Source of the DNA: Eretmocerus hayati
Lineage: Eukaryota; Arthropoda; Insecta; Hymenoptera; Aphelinidae
DNA length: 64,000 nt
Assembly (NCBI GenBank): GCA_029851415.1
Contig: CM056741.1
Coordinates: 143,146,522 to 143,210,521, forward strand
Direction of reading: 5' to 3'
Part shown: piece by piece, positions 1 to 9,487 of the stretch
Layout: each line of letters begins with the position of its first letter
How positions within the stretch are numbered: position 1 is the stretch's first letter
Position numbers and translations under genes: made by a program
Notes under the pieces: model-generated
Told to the model about the DNA's origin: nothing
The model's database searches: none
Seen by the model: only the letters and a program-made list of their open reading frames with translations

Positions 1-1380
1 GAACTTGGGAGGCTAGTCAAATGAACTAGAAATATTGGTTTGTGACCAATGTGATCGCATTTTGATGGTAATTTCATTAACCCCTCAATAGAATATCGAC
101 CAAAGCCTTGAAATCGATTTTCTCCGTTCTTTGTCTCTGAGTTTGAGCAATAGATTTTCGACCGTAGTGGACCAGGACGTATTTTCTATTCCCCAAAAGA
201 CCCCATAAGAAAATGATGCTTTCAACATTTTTCTCACTATTTCAATCATGAACAACCATCTGAACCATCGCTTGAGATCCAAATTCTAATTCTTCTATTG
301 TAAGGTATGGAATCCCGCTGTAAATTTTAAACGTTGGTTATGTAGATATATAACAGTCGCTCTCCAGAGCTTTTATGCAGATCAACCATGTAAGTAGAAT
401 CAATCATCATTCATCATTTCATAAAAACAATAACCTTACGTATCATTATTGTGTTGATTAACCCTTAGCTTAAACTGCTGCTTTTTTATTGGATTTTGAT
501 ATTTTTTTTTGCTTACCGCACGCATGGGTTTTCATTGTAACATACATATAGATATATGGATATATTGGATATATATCAAAAGCCGTGGAGTAGGGTATTT
601 CCCCCGTTAGAGTCATTGTCACAGACGATCATATACGTGCACGCAAGCACACACCATTATGATTTTCAAGGCACCGATAGTTCAATACATATCGGATATA
701 TGTGTGTCGCATAGTTTACAGGACGCTAAAGTTCGACCCGCCTAATATATGGGTCAAGTGGGGATGCTCGTCAAACGGCTGAGGTATCGCAGCAGCGAGG
801 ACCCGGTGCGACAAGCACTTCCCGTTCTAAAGTCCAAAAGAAAGCAACCAGATCTCCAGGGCTCCTGCCAGGCTTGCTACACACTGCCACAGAAGCCATC
901 CACTGGACACTGGGCTAATCGACCTCGCTGCAAGCACTGTAGCCGATCACCAACGTCGCACCAGGTCCTCGCCCTATGCCGAGCACCTTCACTTGAGCCC
1001 ATTCTTATTTTTTGGATCAAGAAATTACTTTCATTGATGTAAGTAGAGTGACATCAAGAAAAGTGAAAATTTTAGTCAATTTTTATGAGCACACTTCTCA
1101 TCTGGCCATTCCAGAGGCGAATAGATTTCTAAGATCATCCTGGACATACGTGCCCCAATACTTGCTTGTGATATCCAGGGACAGTAAATTCATCCGCGTC
1201 GCGAGAGTGGGATAATACCAGTGCACCCACCAACAGTTGTACGAGCCAGGCTCAAAATTCTGTGAGAAATCGATAAAATCGATTTTGTTTCATCAATTTT
1301 TTTAAAATATCAAAATACAGAATTTCGAGCCAGTTCTTCGAAGGAAGAACATTACGCAGGCAACCGGCAACGCTACACTC
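1..1380. other. AT-rich DNA with a GC-rich island, no recognised gene
   Basis: No gene is recognised here. Around 541-580 there is TATA-rich simple sequence. From about 749 to 1000 the base composition turns clearly GC-rich and both strands stay open for about 80-100 codons (plus frame 749-1042), but I could not match any translation to a known family and no splice sites or start context make it convincing. It may be a decayed transposon or an old exon. Confidence 0.4.
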
Positions 1381-1845
1381 AGAGAAGTAATTCTTTGCCT
1401 CAACTCCGCGGGCTTTACCGCAACGCCGTGAGGGCTTTCCGGCTATTTCGTGGCTATCCCGCGAGCCATGGCATTGTGATAACTCTCTAAGCTATGGAAC
1501 GTTTTGGCTGATGTGATCTGTATATCTTGATATAGAAGGGTTATGGGTTTAGAATTCTCGTTATCAACAATTCCGGGAAGTATTTTCGAATGTTATTGAG
1601 CTGAAAGAATAACAAAAATCATTCCAAAGAGCTGATGTTGTTGCTTAGTGTGCGCTTATTCTGCGCGTAACCTCCAAAGTCTTTGTTTACTTTCTGCTTG
1701 CGGCGGACTGCGCGGGTAAAGGTCTATGGCTTCACAGTAAAGTCCGCGGAGTTACCTCAACTGCTTCGCGTGATTGAGTCGAATACATATCTATTATCTT
1801 CGATAAAGCCACCAAGAAGTTACCGTAAAGAATTACTTCTGCCGT
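1381..1845. repeat. small degenerate foldback (inverted repeat) element
   Basis: The left part (about 1381-1480) and the reverse complement of the right part (about 1680-1845) share blocks: both begin GAAGTAATTCTTT and both contain an AACTCCGCGGRCTTTAC block. The arms are interrupted and unequal. Just outside, 1871-1888 forms a perfect 7 bp stem (CCCCGAC / GTCGGGG) with a GAGA loop. No coding capacity and no clear target duplication were seen. Confidence 0.4.
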
Positions 1846-2048
1846 TTTTATAGTCATCGTGGCCCCAATGCCCCGACGAGAGTCGGGGCCCATGTAAGGC
1901 CAGCGAAATTTGGAAGTGAAATTTTGAGCAGATCCCAATTCCTATTTCATGTGTACCATGACACCGACGAGTAGGGAGCTGAGCTAAGTATCCATAAAAA
2001 TTTTACCTGTCTTTGTATTTTGAGCCATGCACTGGTGGAGACGATGTA

Positions 2049-2590
2049 ATCAAATCCGCAAGTAATTGGATGTTCGCACCAAAAATTCTATCGAGGAGAT
2101 CTCAACCCTAAAACCCATAGGAAGGCGATCAAACCCGCGAATTCTCGGACTGGAAATCTTGTTGGGGAAAAGATCCATCCCAAACCCCAGGAAAGCAGTC
2201 GAACCAGCAAATAACCGGATCCTCGCACCGTAAATCTCGGAAATTCCTGTGAGGAAAGAATCAAACCCGAAAAACGACTGAATGCTCAGACCGGTAATTG
2301 CGTTGGAGAGAAAATCGACCTCAGAACCTGGAAAGGCAATCAAACCCGCAAATGTCTGGATCTCGGGTCAAGTATTCTCCCAAGGCACACATCAATCCGA
2401 ATTTCCAGAAGAGCAATCAAACCCTCGATACTTGGATGCTTGGACCAGATATTCTACGAGGAAACAACGGTTCCCAAAACCTGGGAAGGCAATCGAACCT
2501 GTAAACGACTGAATGCTTAGATCGAGAATTTTTTCGGGCAAAGAATCATCTTCAAAATCCAGGATGGTAATCAAAACCGTGAATGAGATT
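2049..2590 (+). repeat. tandem array of ~77 bp repeats (left arm)
   Basis: About seven degenerate copies. The recurrent core is AGGAAGGCAATCAAACCCGC, followed by a variable CTGGATGCTCGGACC-like segment and an ATTCT..CGAGGAAA-like segment. Copies diverge clearly from one another, so the array is old. Open frames that run through it are by-products of the repeat. Confidence 0.7.
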
Positions 2591-3189
2591 ATCTATGTTT
2601 CCATCACAATTTCGAAACCGTGGGTTTCAGTGAAGAATCGATCGAGCGATTGATCTAAGATCCTTGGAAGACATACGTACAGAAGTGATCGTGTTAGTCA
2701 ATTTCTAATTGGAAATCAACTATTAACTCATGGAAAATATAAGCCCGCCTTTTTCAACTTCTCCCACTCGTTTTGGGATCAACGCAACTCCTGCAAATAC
2801 TGGATCAGATCTTTGCATCATCAGGTTGAGAGCTATTTAAGATGTACGGGGAAGACTATCATCGGTTTTTTGAGATAAAATGAGATCGGTCTTGAGATAT
2901 GTGACAAAAAATGGGTCTAAATAGCAGAAAAATACGCAAACTAGCTCGATTATTATTATTTTCATTATATCACATTTATTCTAATTCTGTCAAAGACCAT
3001 TGATAATTGATCGATTCAGTTCTCCCAAAACAAGTTTGTACTGGAATTTGTTTCACTTCTTTTTCTTTGCGACATTTCACCTCCCGAGAAACTAGAATTG
3101 AAAAAAAAATATAAAAAGTACTTTAAACAATGCATGACAGTTGTCTTGCATCGATAAATGCTATACGTTTTCTAAGTTGACTTTACCCC

Positions 3190-3690
3190 GACAGACTTTT
3201 TAGTGCAAGCATCTAGTTATATGCGGATTTGGTTGCCTTTCTGGGTTTTAGGACTGATTTTCTTCCCCTATAGAATTTTAGGTCCGTGCTTGCGGGTTCC
3301 GTTTGCCTTCCTGGGTTTTGGGGTTGATTTCTCCCCCAAAAGAATTTCGGTCCGAGCATCCGGGAACTTGCGGGTTAGTTTGCCCTCCTGAGTTTTGGGG
3401 TTGATTGTTCCCCGCTGGAATTTTGAGTCCAGGCATCCGGTCATTTCCGGGCTTGACTGCCCTCCTAGGTTTCGGGGTTGGTCTCTCCCGACAGGATTTC
3501 AAGTCCGAGCATCCGGGTATTATCGCCGGTTTGATTGCCTTCCTACGTTTTGGGGTTGAATTTTTCACCGACAGAATTTTTGGCGCAAGTATCCAGTGAT
3601 CTGCGGGTTTGATTGCCTTCCGAAGTTTTGCAGGTGATTTTCCACCAGACAGAATTTTTTCAACTAGATTCCGGAGCTGATTTTTTCCAC
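3190..3690 (-). repeat. tandem array of ~77 bp repeats (right arm, inverted)
   Basis: This is the same repeat as at 2049-2590 on the other strand: GCGGGTTTGATTGCCTTCC recurs at about 75-78 bp spacing, with TTTTGGGGTTGATT between. The 149-codon open frame on the minus strand (3278-3727) is a translation of the repeat (recurring KPxNxxxP-like motif) and is not taken as a gene. Confidence 0.7.
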
Positions 3691-3759
3691 CGACAAAATC
3701 TCTACGAGTGCATGGCTCAATATCCAAAGATAGGGGAAATTTTCATGAATACTCAGATC

Positions 3760-5228
3760 ATCCTCTTCGCCCATGTTAAACCAAGGAGAACATTTTTCGA
3801 GTCATTCCTAAAGTAGTTGACATTGTAGTACGGTTAATGATTGGTGAAATTCTTCTTGGGGTCATTCAACAATTTTTCACATAGTTTTTTGTTCCACGTA
3901 TCGAGTAAAAACAGCATACTGTATCAGATTCGCGGGGCCCCCGCCACCACGGGGCCCCAAGCCCTGGCTTTGCGGGCCTGTGCATAAAGACGGCACTGAG
4001 TTCTCTGAGTGTACCAAGTGACTTGGTATTCAAATCGTGGTTAGGGCATCAATTCACTGGGTGGGCATCGCGTCGAAGTCAGTAGAATCATTAAAAACAA
4101 TAAAAATCTATATCAGCAGCAAGGGCTAGTATCTATGTAGAGACAGCCCATAGATAATCTGCTTTTGATTTGGAATGTTCACAGAACAGGCAAAGATCGA
4201 TGGCAAATTGTAATAGGGCATTCACGTGGAGTGAATAGAGAAGCCAAGCAGATTCTACAGCAACAGAATTTTGCTCCTTCTGAGCTGATCATATGTACGT
4301 GGTCTCGCACCATGGAATTTGAGATGTTTAGAAGCAATTACAAATGAATTAATAAATTTCAAGTATTATATTCTCCAAGACAGACAATATACGGCTTTGC
4401 CATTTTACCTCTATCTTATAAACTTTTCATTATGTCGGATGCACCCATAATCCCTGAACATATGTAATTGATATTTTATACATCTATACGTAGACAGACC
4501 TACAAAACTGCATACGCGTCTCGCGCGGAAACATTTTTCCTTCGGGAAAACCAAGCTGGACGGTGCCATCGCCCACGTCCAGCTTGGTTTCCCGAAGGAA
4601 AAAATGTTTCCAGCACTCGACGCGTAATGTACTATTCTAGAAAATATAATTTTTTCCAATCATTTTTAATAGACGAATTTTCCAATAAAATGGCTAATTA
4701 TCATCGAGCTGATAATTTCTATACGTAGAAACTCATTTTCTACAATAATTTGCATTATTATAGAATACCTACTACCACACGGATCGACAGGTAGGAGCGT
4801 CGATCCATTGCATTTTTGAAATATAGAAATATATATTTTTGCGTGTAGTTCACTCAGTGCACCATCAAGTCGAGTTCTTTCGACGGAATAATCATTCAGT
4901 CACCTAGAATAGACAATTACTGATAAATTGAGCTTTGTCTCATAAAAATCCGTCAAGATTTGTGGCTGTGATAGCGAAAACACGCATACAATCTGTTAGA
5001 GCTTGTTTTACACGATATTTTTGCATATATTGCACGTAGCTCATATACAGCTTATATATTCGCTATTCTTCGCTTTCAATCATCAAAAGTGTGGTAGATA
5101 GAAGAAGTTTGCACTGTTATAATCTGTGCATGGTACAATAACCCCCGGTTACATCAATTTCTTGGAGATAGAAGCTGAATGCGGCTAGACGGCAAATCGT
5201 AAGTAAATCGCCGAGGGTATCACCAGAC
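3760..5228. other. AT-rich intergenic DNA with two hairpins
   Basis: No gene was seen. A GC-only stem (GGGGCCCC at 3934-3941 and 3951-3958) stands out from the AT-rich surroundings. A longer hairpin lies at 4514-4625 (separate entry). The rest shows no repeat or frame that I can support. Confidence 0.45.
4514..4625. repeat. near-perfect 36 bp hairpin bounded by ACGCGTC
   Basis: Arms at 4527-4562 and 4576-4611 are reverse complements over about 36 bases with about one mismatch (core CCTTCGGGAAAACCAAGC). The loop is 13 bases. Outside the arms the 7-mer ACGCGTC (4514-4520) is mirrored by GACGCGT (4619-4625). It may be a miniature hairpin element or a structured RNA. No target duplication was found. 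Confidence 0.6.
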
Positions 5229-5233
5229 CGGTG

Positions 5234-7772
5234 CACAGTGGGAAAAAAAATTGGCCGGACGGCACAATTATGCGTTACTATTAAATAGGCGATTTCGGAA
5301 TGTTGCAAAAACGGAGATTGTAGCTTTTTCGATGCGAAATCCGAATCCTTTTCCCTCGAATATCGTCCGGAAGTCGTATGACGACGGCATCCATTGAAAC
5401 ACGAAAATCGCTTAAAAAACACAGGATTAGCGGTTTAACTCGGAGGGGAAGCAAATTACGTCGATTTTTATGGGGAACAAAGTTGTTGCATTTTTCGAAA
5501 CAAATTTTACGGTGCCCCTAGTTTTTCGAAAAATCCTGATTTTTTCCGTTTTTTTTGGGTTTTTAGGGGTTTTCTCGACTAATTTTGGCATTTCTGACCA
5601 CGCCAATCGAGAGAACATGAAATTTTACGTCGAAATACATGGTTCAAAAAAATTTCAAAATTTTATCCCATCCGCACTACAACGGTAAAATCATGAGCTA
5701 GCCCGGAAAACGCACCAGAGGCCTCGAAAAGCTCATAAAACTCGAAGGGGGAGCGATTCACGTTGATAACGATGCGAAACAAAGTTGTTGCATTTTTCGA
5801 AACAAATTTTTTGGTGCCCCCAGTTTTTCGAAAAATCGTGATTTTTCAAGCTTTTCGGGTTTTTAGGAGCTTATTCGTGAGAATTCGGAATTTTTGTCCA
5901 CGCCAATTGAAAGAGCAGGAAATTTTTCGTCGAGATATGTGGTTCGAAAAAATTTCAAAATTTTATCCCATCCGCACTACAACGGTAAAATCATGAGCTA
6001 TCACAGAAAACGCACTAGAGGCCTGAAAAAGCTCCTAAAACTCGGAAGGGGAGCGATTTACGTTGATAATGATGGGGAACAAAGTTGTTGCATTTTCTCA
6101 AACCCCTTCTTTGGTGCCCCCAGTTTTCCAAAATATCGTAATTTTTAGGTTTTTTGGGTTTTTACGGGCTTATTCGTCAAAATTTGGGATTTTTTACCAC
6201 GCCAATCGAAAGAGCAGAACATAATACGTTGAAATATGTTGTTCAAGAGAATTTCAAAATTTGATGCTACGGTTACTACAACAGTGAATAACACCGATGA
6301 GAGGATTGAGTTCATCATCGTACAGGAATTTGGACGAATCGTTTTTCAATGGCAACGGCAATCGCACCGAACAATGGTCTATGACTCGATCCGGTTAAAC
6401 GAGTTATTGGGTAACGTGTCCGATACGATACTAAGGTCTTTCCACCTCCTACCTCAAAACCGTTAGAAATGAACTCACAAGGCGAGCACCAGGTCTGCGG
6501 AATACGGATCTTGATGGAACTTTGGGGGCCACCTAATTTTGGTGAGAAATGAAGGTATCTCCAAGAGTTGAATCCAATGGGTTTCCCCGCGAGATACATC
6601 CATGAATATTGCCCATACTGGCCCATGTTCAAATGATACATATATGGATATACTGGCAATACTGATATCCATAGCTCATATCCATGCCAGTATATCCATA
6701 TATATGTATCATTTGAACATGGGCCTGTATGGGCAATGCTAATATCCATAGCTGCATCTCGAAACAAAAGGCCCATTGGATTCAACTCTTGGAGATACCT
6801 TCATTTCTCACCAAAATTAGGTGGCTCCCAAAGTTCCATCAAGATCCGTATTCCGCAGACCTGGTGCTCGTCTTGTGAATTCATTTCTAACGGGTTTGAG
6901 GTAGGAGTTGGAGACACCTTATTATCGTATCGGACACATTACCCAATAACTCTCTTAACCGGATTGAGTAATAGACCATTGTGCAGTGCGATTGACGTTT
7001 TCATTGAAAAACGATCCGTCCGAATTCCTGTGCGATGAAGAACTTAATCCTCTCATCGGTTTTATTCACTGTTGTAGTAACCGTAGCATCAAATTTTGAA
7101 ATCCTCTTGATCAACGTGTTTCAACGTATTATGTTCTGCTCTTTCGATTGGCGTGGTGAAAAATTCCAAATTTTGACGAATAAGCCACTAAAAACCCAAA
7201 AAACCTGAAAAATCACGATTTTTCGAAAAACTGGGGGCACCAGAAAATTTGTCTTGAAAAATGCAACAACTTTGTCTCTCCTTCGAGTTTTATGAGCTTT
7301 TCCAGGCCTCTGGTGCGTTTTCCGGGCTAGCTTATGATTTTACCGGGATAAAATTTTGAAATTTTTTTGAACCACGTATTTCGACGTAAAATTTCATGTT
7401 CTTTCGATTGCCGAGGTCAGAAATGCCAAATTTTGTCGAAGAAGCCCCTAAAAACCCAAAAAATCTAAAAAATCAGGATTTTTTGAAAAACTAGGGGAAC
7501 CAAAAAATTTGTTTCGAAAAATGCAACAACTTTGTTCCTCATAAAAATCGACGTAATTTGCTTCCCCTCCGAGTTAAACCGCTAATGCTGTGTTTTTAAA
7601 GCGATTTTTGTGTTTTTATGGATGCCGTCGTCATACGACTTCCGGACGATATTCGAGGGAGAAGGATTTCGCATCAAAAAAGCTACAATTTCCGTTTTTG
7701 CAGCATTCCGAAATCGCCTATTTAATAGTAAAGCATAATTGTGCCGTCCGGCCAATTTTTTCCCCCACTGTG
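5234..7772. mobile_element. palindromic non-autonomous DNA transposon with Transib-like ends
   Basis: The two ends are mirror images: left CACAGTGGGAAAAAAAATTG, right (reverse complement) CACAGTGGGGGAAAAAATTG, both continuing into GCCGGACGGCACAATTATGC. The inverted arms cover nearly the whole 2.5 kb; the left arm holds three related ~300 bp blocks (from about 5463, 5763 and 6060), the right arm fewer, so the arms have diverged by duplication or deletion. There is no transposase; the short open frames at the two ends are mirror copies of one another. The heptamer CACAGTG at the very ends equals the consensus V(D)J recombination heptamer, and Transib TIRs are known to start with this type of heptamer and to give 5 bp duplications. 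The family assignment is an inference from ends plus target duplication. A hairpin element occupies the centre (6484-6869). Confidence 0.7.
6484..6869. repeat. hairpin element, copy A of a dispersed family
   Basis: Arms start GAGCACCAGGTCTGCGGAAT and are mirrored at the right end. The loop region has ATATATGGATATACTGG and its complement (about 6641-6712). Related copies lie at 21597-21918, 41063-42599 and 45336-45655. This one sits exactly at the symmetry centre of the CACAGTG-ended palindrome. The whole unit is non-coding. Confidence 0.65.
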
Positions 7773-7819
7773 CGGTGTCTCAGCGTTGATAAGAATAATA
7801 TTATATGCACGATTGGTGC

Positions 7820-8198
7820 TGTTCGGGCCGATTCAAAACAATTTCAAATGCAGTTATTCGCACCACCACTCCAGAATACGAGCGACCTCTGGATGAACTC
7901 ATTTTGTTGCCGGTCTGTGATCATACGAACAACTACCTATTGAGAGTCAGAGCCATCATGGCCTGCGGCGATTTTGATAAAGAATGAAGAGGTCCAGAAG
8001 TCAAAACTTGTAAATGTAGTATTTAGCTAGCTCAGGAATTCGATTGTGATTCTTCGTTGTTTTCTCAACAAGTCTGTGGTCAACTTTCACATCTCTCCTT
8101 TTCTGGTTTTACAGACTTGTTTGTCACGCGTATTGAATTTTCAATTGTTGTCCAAGTTTGTTCTTTTTTTTCAACACCAATGAACAAGGCGGGCGGTA
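7820..8198 (+). repeat. BEL LTR 5' fragment fused to a copy of the 3' internal tail
   Basis: TGTTCGGGCCGATTCAAAAC at 7820 is the start of the LTR but breaks off after about 24 bases. From about 7849 the sequence instead matches 16031-16380, i.e. the codons for the integrase C-terminus, its stop and the untranslated tail up to GGCGGGCGGTA before the next LTR. The join probably arose by a template switch during reverse transcription or by unequal recombination. Confidence 0.65.
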
Positions 8199-8425
8199 TG
8201 TTCGGGCCGATTCAAAACAATTCCAGAACGCGATCGATTTTTTGGTTACCAAGAGACCAACCGGTTGTTTTTTCGGTGTGATTCTCACAGCCCTCGTTGA
8301 GTGAACACGGCCTTTTCTGAGTTATGCTATATTTTTCATGAGATTAGGGTTTTAGGTGCACTTTTGAATGAAGTTTCATCTCAGTTTTCTACATTTTGGG
8401 CTTTTCTTCGTTAGAGGCATTCTCA
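8199..8425 (+). repeat. BEL internal LTR copy
   Basis: Starts TGTTCGGGCC and ends GAGGCATTCTCA. It matches the 3' LTR (16381-16608) with a few differences by eye; the match stops right after the terminal CA in both. It abuts reverse transcriptase sequence directly, showing the internal deletion. Confidence 0.7.
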
Positions 8426-8439
8426 TTTAAATTATTTCA

Positions 8440-8905
8440 TTTTAATTGACAATGCTTACTATCTTTCTCATCATCCTGTTTTCAAAAATGATGGCAGTTT
8501 GAGAATACGCGTTGTTTCCAACGCATCGCGGCCAGATTTGCATGGCAACTAGACAAACTCTATGTTGCATACTGGTCCTGAATGGCAAGAAGACATCGTT
8601 CTTGTCATCACTAGGTGGCGCTTCTTCAAATCTGTGTTTACTTGCGAGATTGTCAAGATGTTTCGGCAGTTCCTGGTTGACGAAGCAGATCAAGATTGGC
8701 AGCGCATACTTTGGAGAGCTGATCCCGATTCACCACTGCTTGCTTATCATCTTGCCACGATTACTAATGGAACAGCCCCTGCTCCGTATCAGTCCAACGC
8801 TTGCTTGCTAGATTTAGCAGAAAAGGAAAAGGATATTCGACCAAAAGCCAGCCGGATTCTCGTAAAAAATCGTTACGTCGACGATTTTTTAGGTGGGGAT
8901 GATAC
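8440..8905 (+). pseudogene. BEL/Pao reverse transcriptase, N-terminal fragment
   Basis: The reading frame gives a BEL-type finger and palm: a YLSHHPVFKND-like start, RVVSNAS, LHTGPEWQ, then RWRF and finally the catalytic YVDDF (box at about 8874-8890) before the frame is cut by the Ty3-like LTR. An in-frame stop lies near 8547. Everything upstream (gag, protease) is deleted. It is not functional; the continuation is at 13578. Confidence 0.75.
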
Positions 8906-9127
8906 TGTTACACTCACTCGTAACACAATAAATTAGAGCCACCGAATTATCAAAATAACGCGTGTCTTTATTTCTTTGACACAACAAGAGCGTCTTATCC
9001 TCGTGACAGCCACGAGCAGACTAACTTCAAAACATAACAACACAAACAAACACACACTAGCAACCGACCGATCGATAAATACCAACGGTTGCGAACGTCA
9101 AATATTTACATATGTACAGATACAACA
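8906..9127 (-). repeat. 3' LTR of the Ty3-like element
   Basis: On the plus strand it runs from TGTTACACTCACTCG to TACAGATACAACA, 222 bp, with TG..CA ends; indistinguishable from 13352-13573 by eye. Confidence 0.9.
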
Positions 9128-9141
9128 CTATCCCCCCCTCG
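9128..9141 (-). other. polypurine tract of the Ty3-like element
   Basis: The minus strand reads CGAGGGGGGGATAG directly before the 3' LTR, the expected place for the plus-strand DNA primer. Confidence 0.7.
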
Positions 9142-9487
9142 AACAATTGACGTCCTCGTCAATTAGGCTCTGCAATGGAGAATCTTCTCACATCCACGTC
9201 GGCTCCAGGATGCATCACGGCTCCAACCGTCGTTCCAGGACGCGATGAAGGTCCATATTCGAGATTGTTGAACGAATTCTCCGTTGCTCCAACAGCAGCT
9301 CCAGGACTTCCAATCCAACTGCTGATTCCAGGGGTTTCGAAGTATTCGTGATTCGATGGTGTTATCTGTTCGAGGGTCCTTGGGTGTTTGTTCTTCGGGT
9401 TTGTGATAGAAGATGTTGAATGCTGGATATCACAACTCTTGCCCCGGCATTTGCCAGAACACCTGAAGGGAAAACCAGCCAAAAACC

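Larger units (their letters stand above)
1983..3759. mobile_element. foldback (FB-like) element with tandem-repeat arms
   Basis: The outer ends are inverted: the left block at 1983-2031 reads, when reverse complemented, TGCATGGCTCAAAATACAAA, and the right block at 3709-3757 reads TGCATGGCTCAATATCCAAA. Inside each end lies an array of degenerate ~77 bp repeats, in opposite orientation (about 2049-2590 and 3190-3690), separated by about 600 bp without coding potential. Long terminal inverted repeats made of tandem repeats are the layout of Drosophila FB elements; membership of that group is inferred from layout only. A related array lies at 58500-59090. Confidence 0.6.
5229..7777. repeat. 5 bp target-site duplication CGGTG
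   Basis: CGGTG at 5229-5233 and again at 7773-7777 directly flanks the CACAGTG ends of the palindromic element. A GC-rich 5 bp duplication is what Transib transposases produce. Confidence 0.75.

Noticed and set aside
749..1042. GC-rich 97-codon frame as a host gene
   Set aside because: No family match in either strand, no splice or start support; an antisense glycine/proline motif looked ribosomal-protein-like but did not hold beyond a few residues.
3278..3727. 149-codon minus-strand repeat protein
   Set aside because: It is the translation of the ~77 bp DNA repeat in the foldback arm, with no start context or homologue.
7820..7843. Complete BEL 5' LTR starting at 7820
   Set aside because: Homology to the LTR ends after about 24 bases; the complete copy is at 8199-8425.
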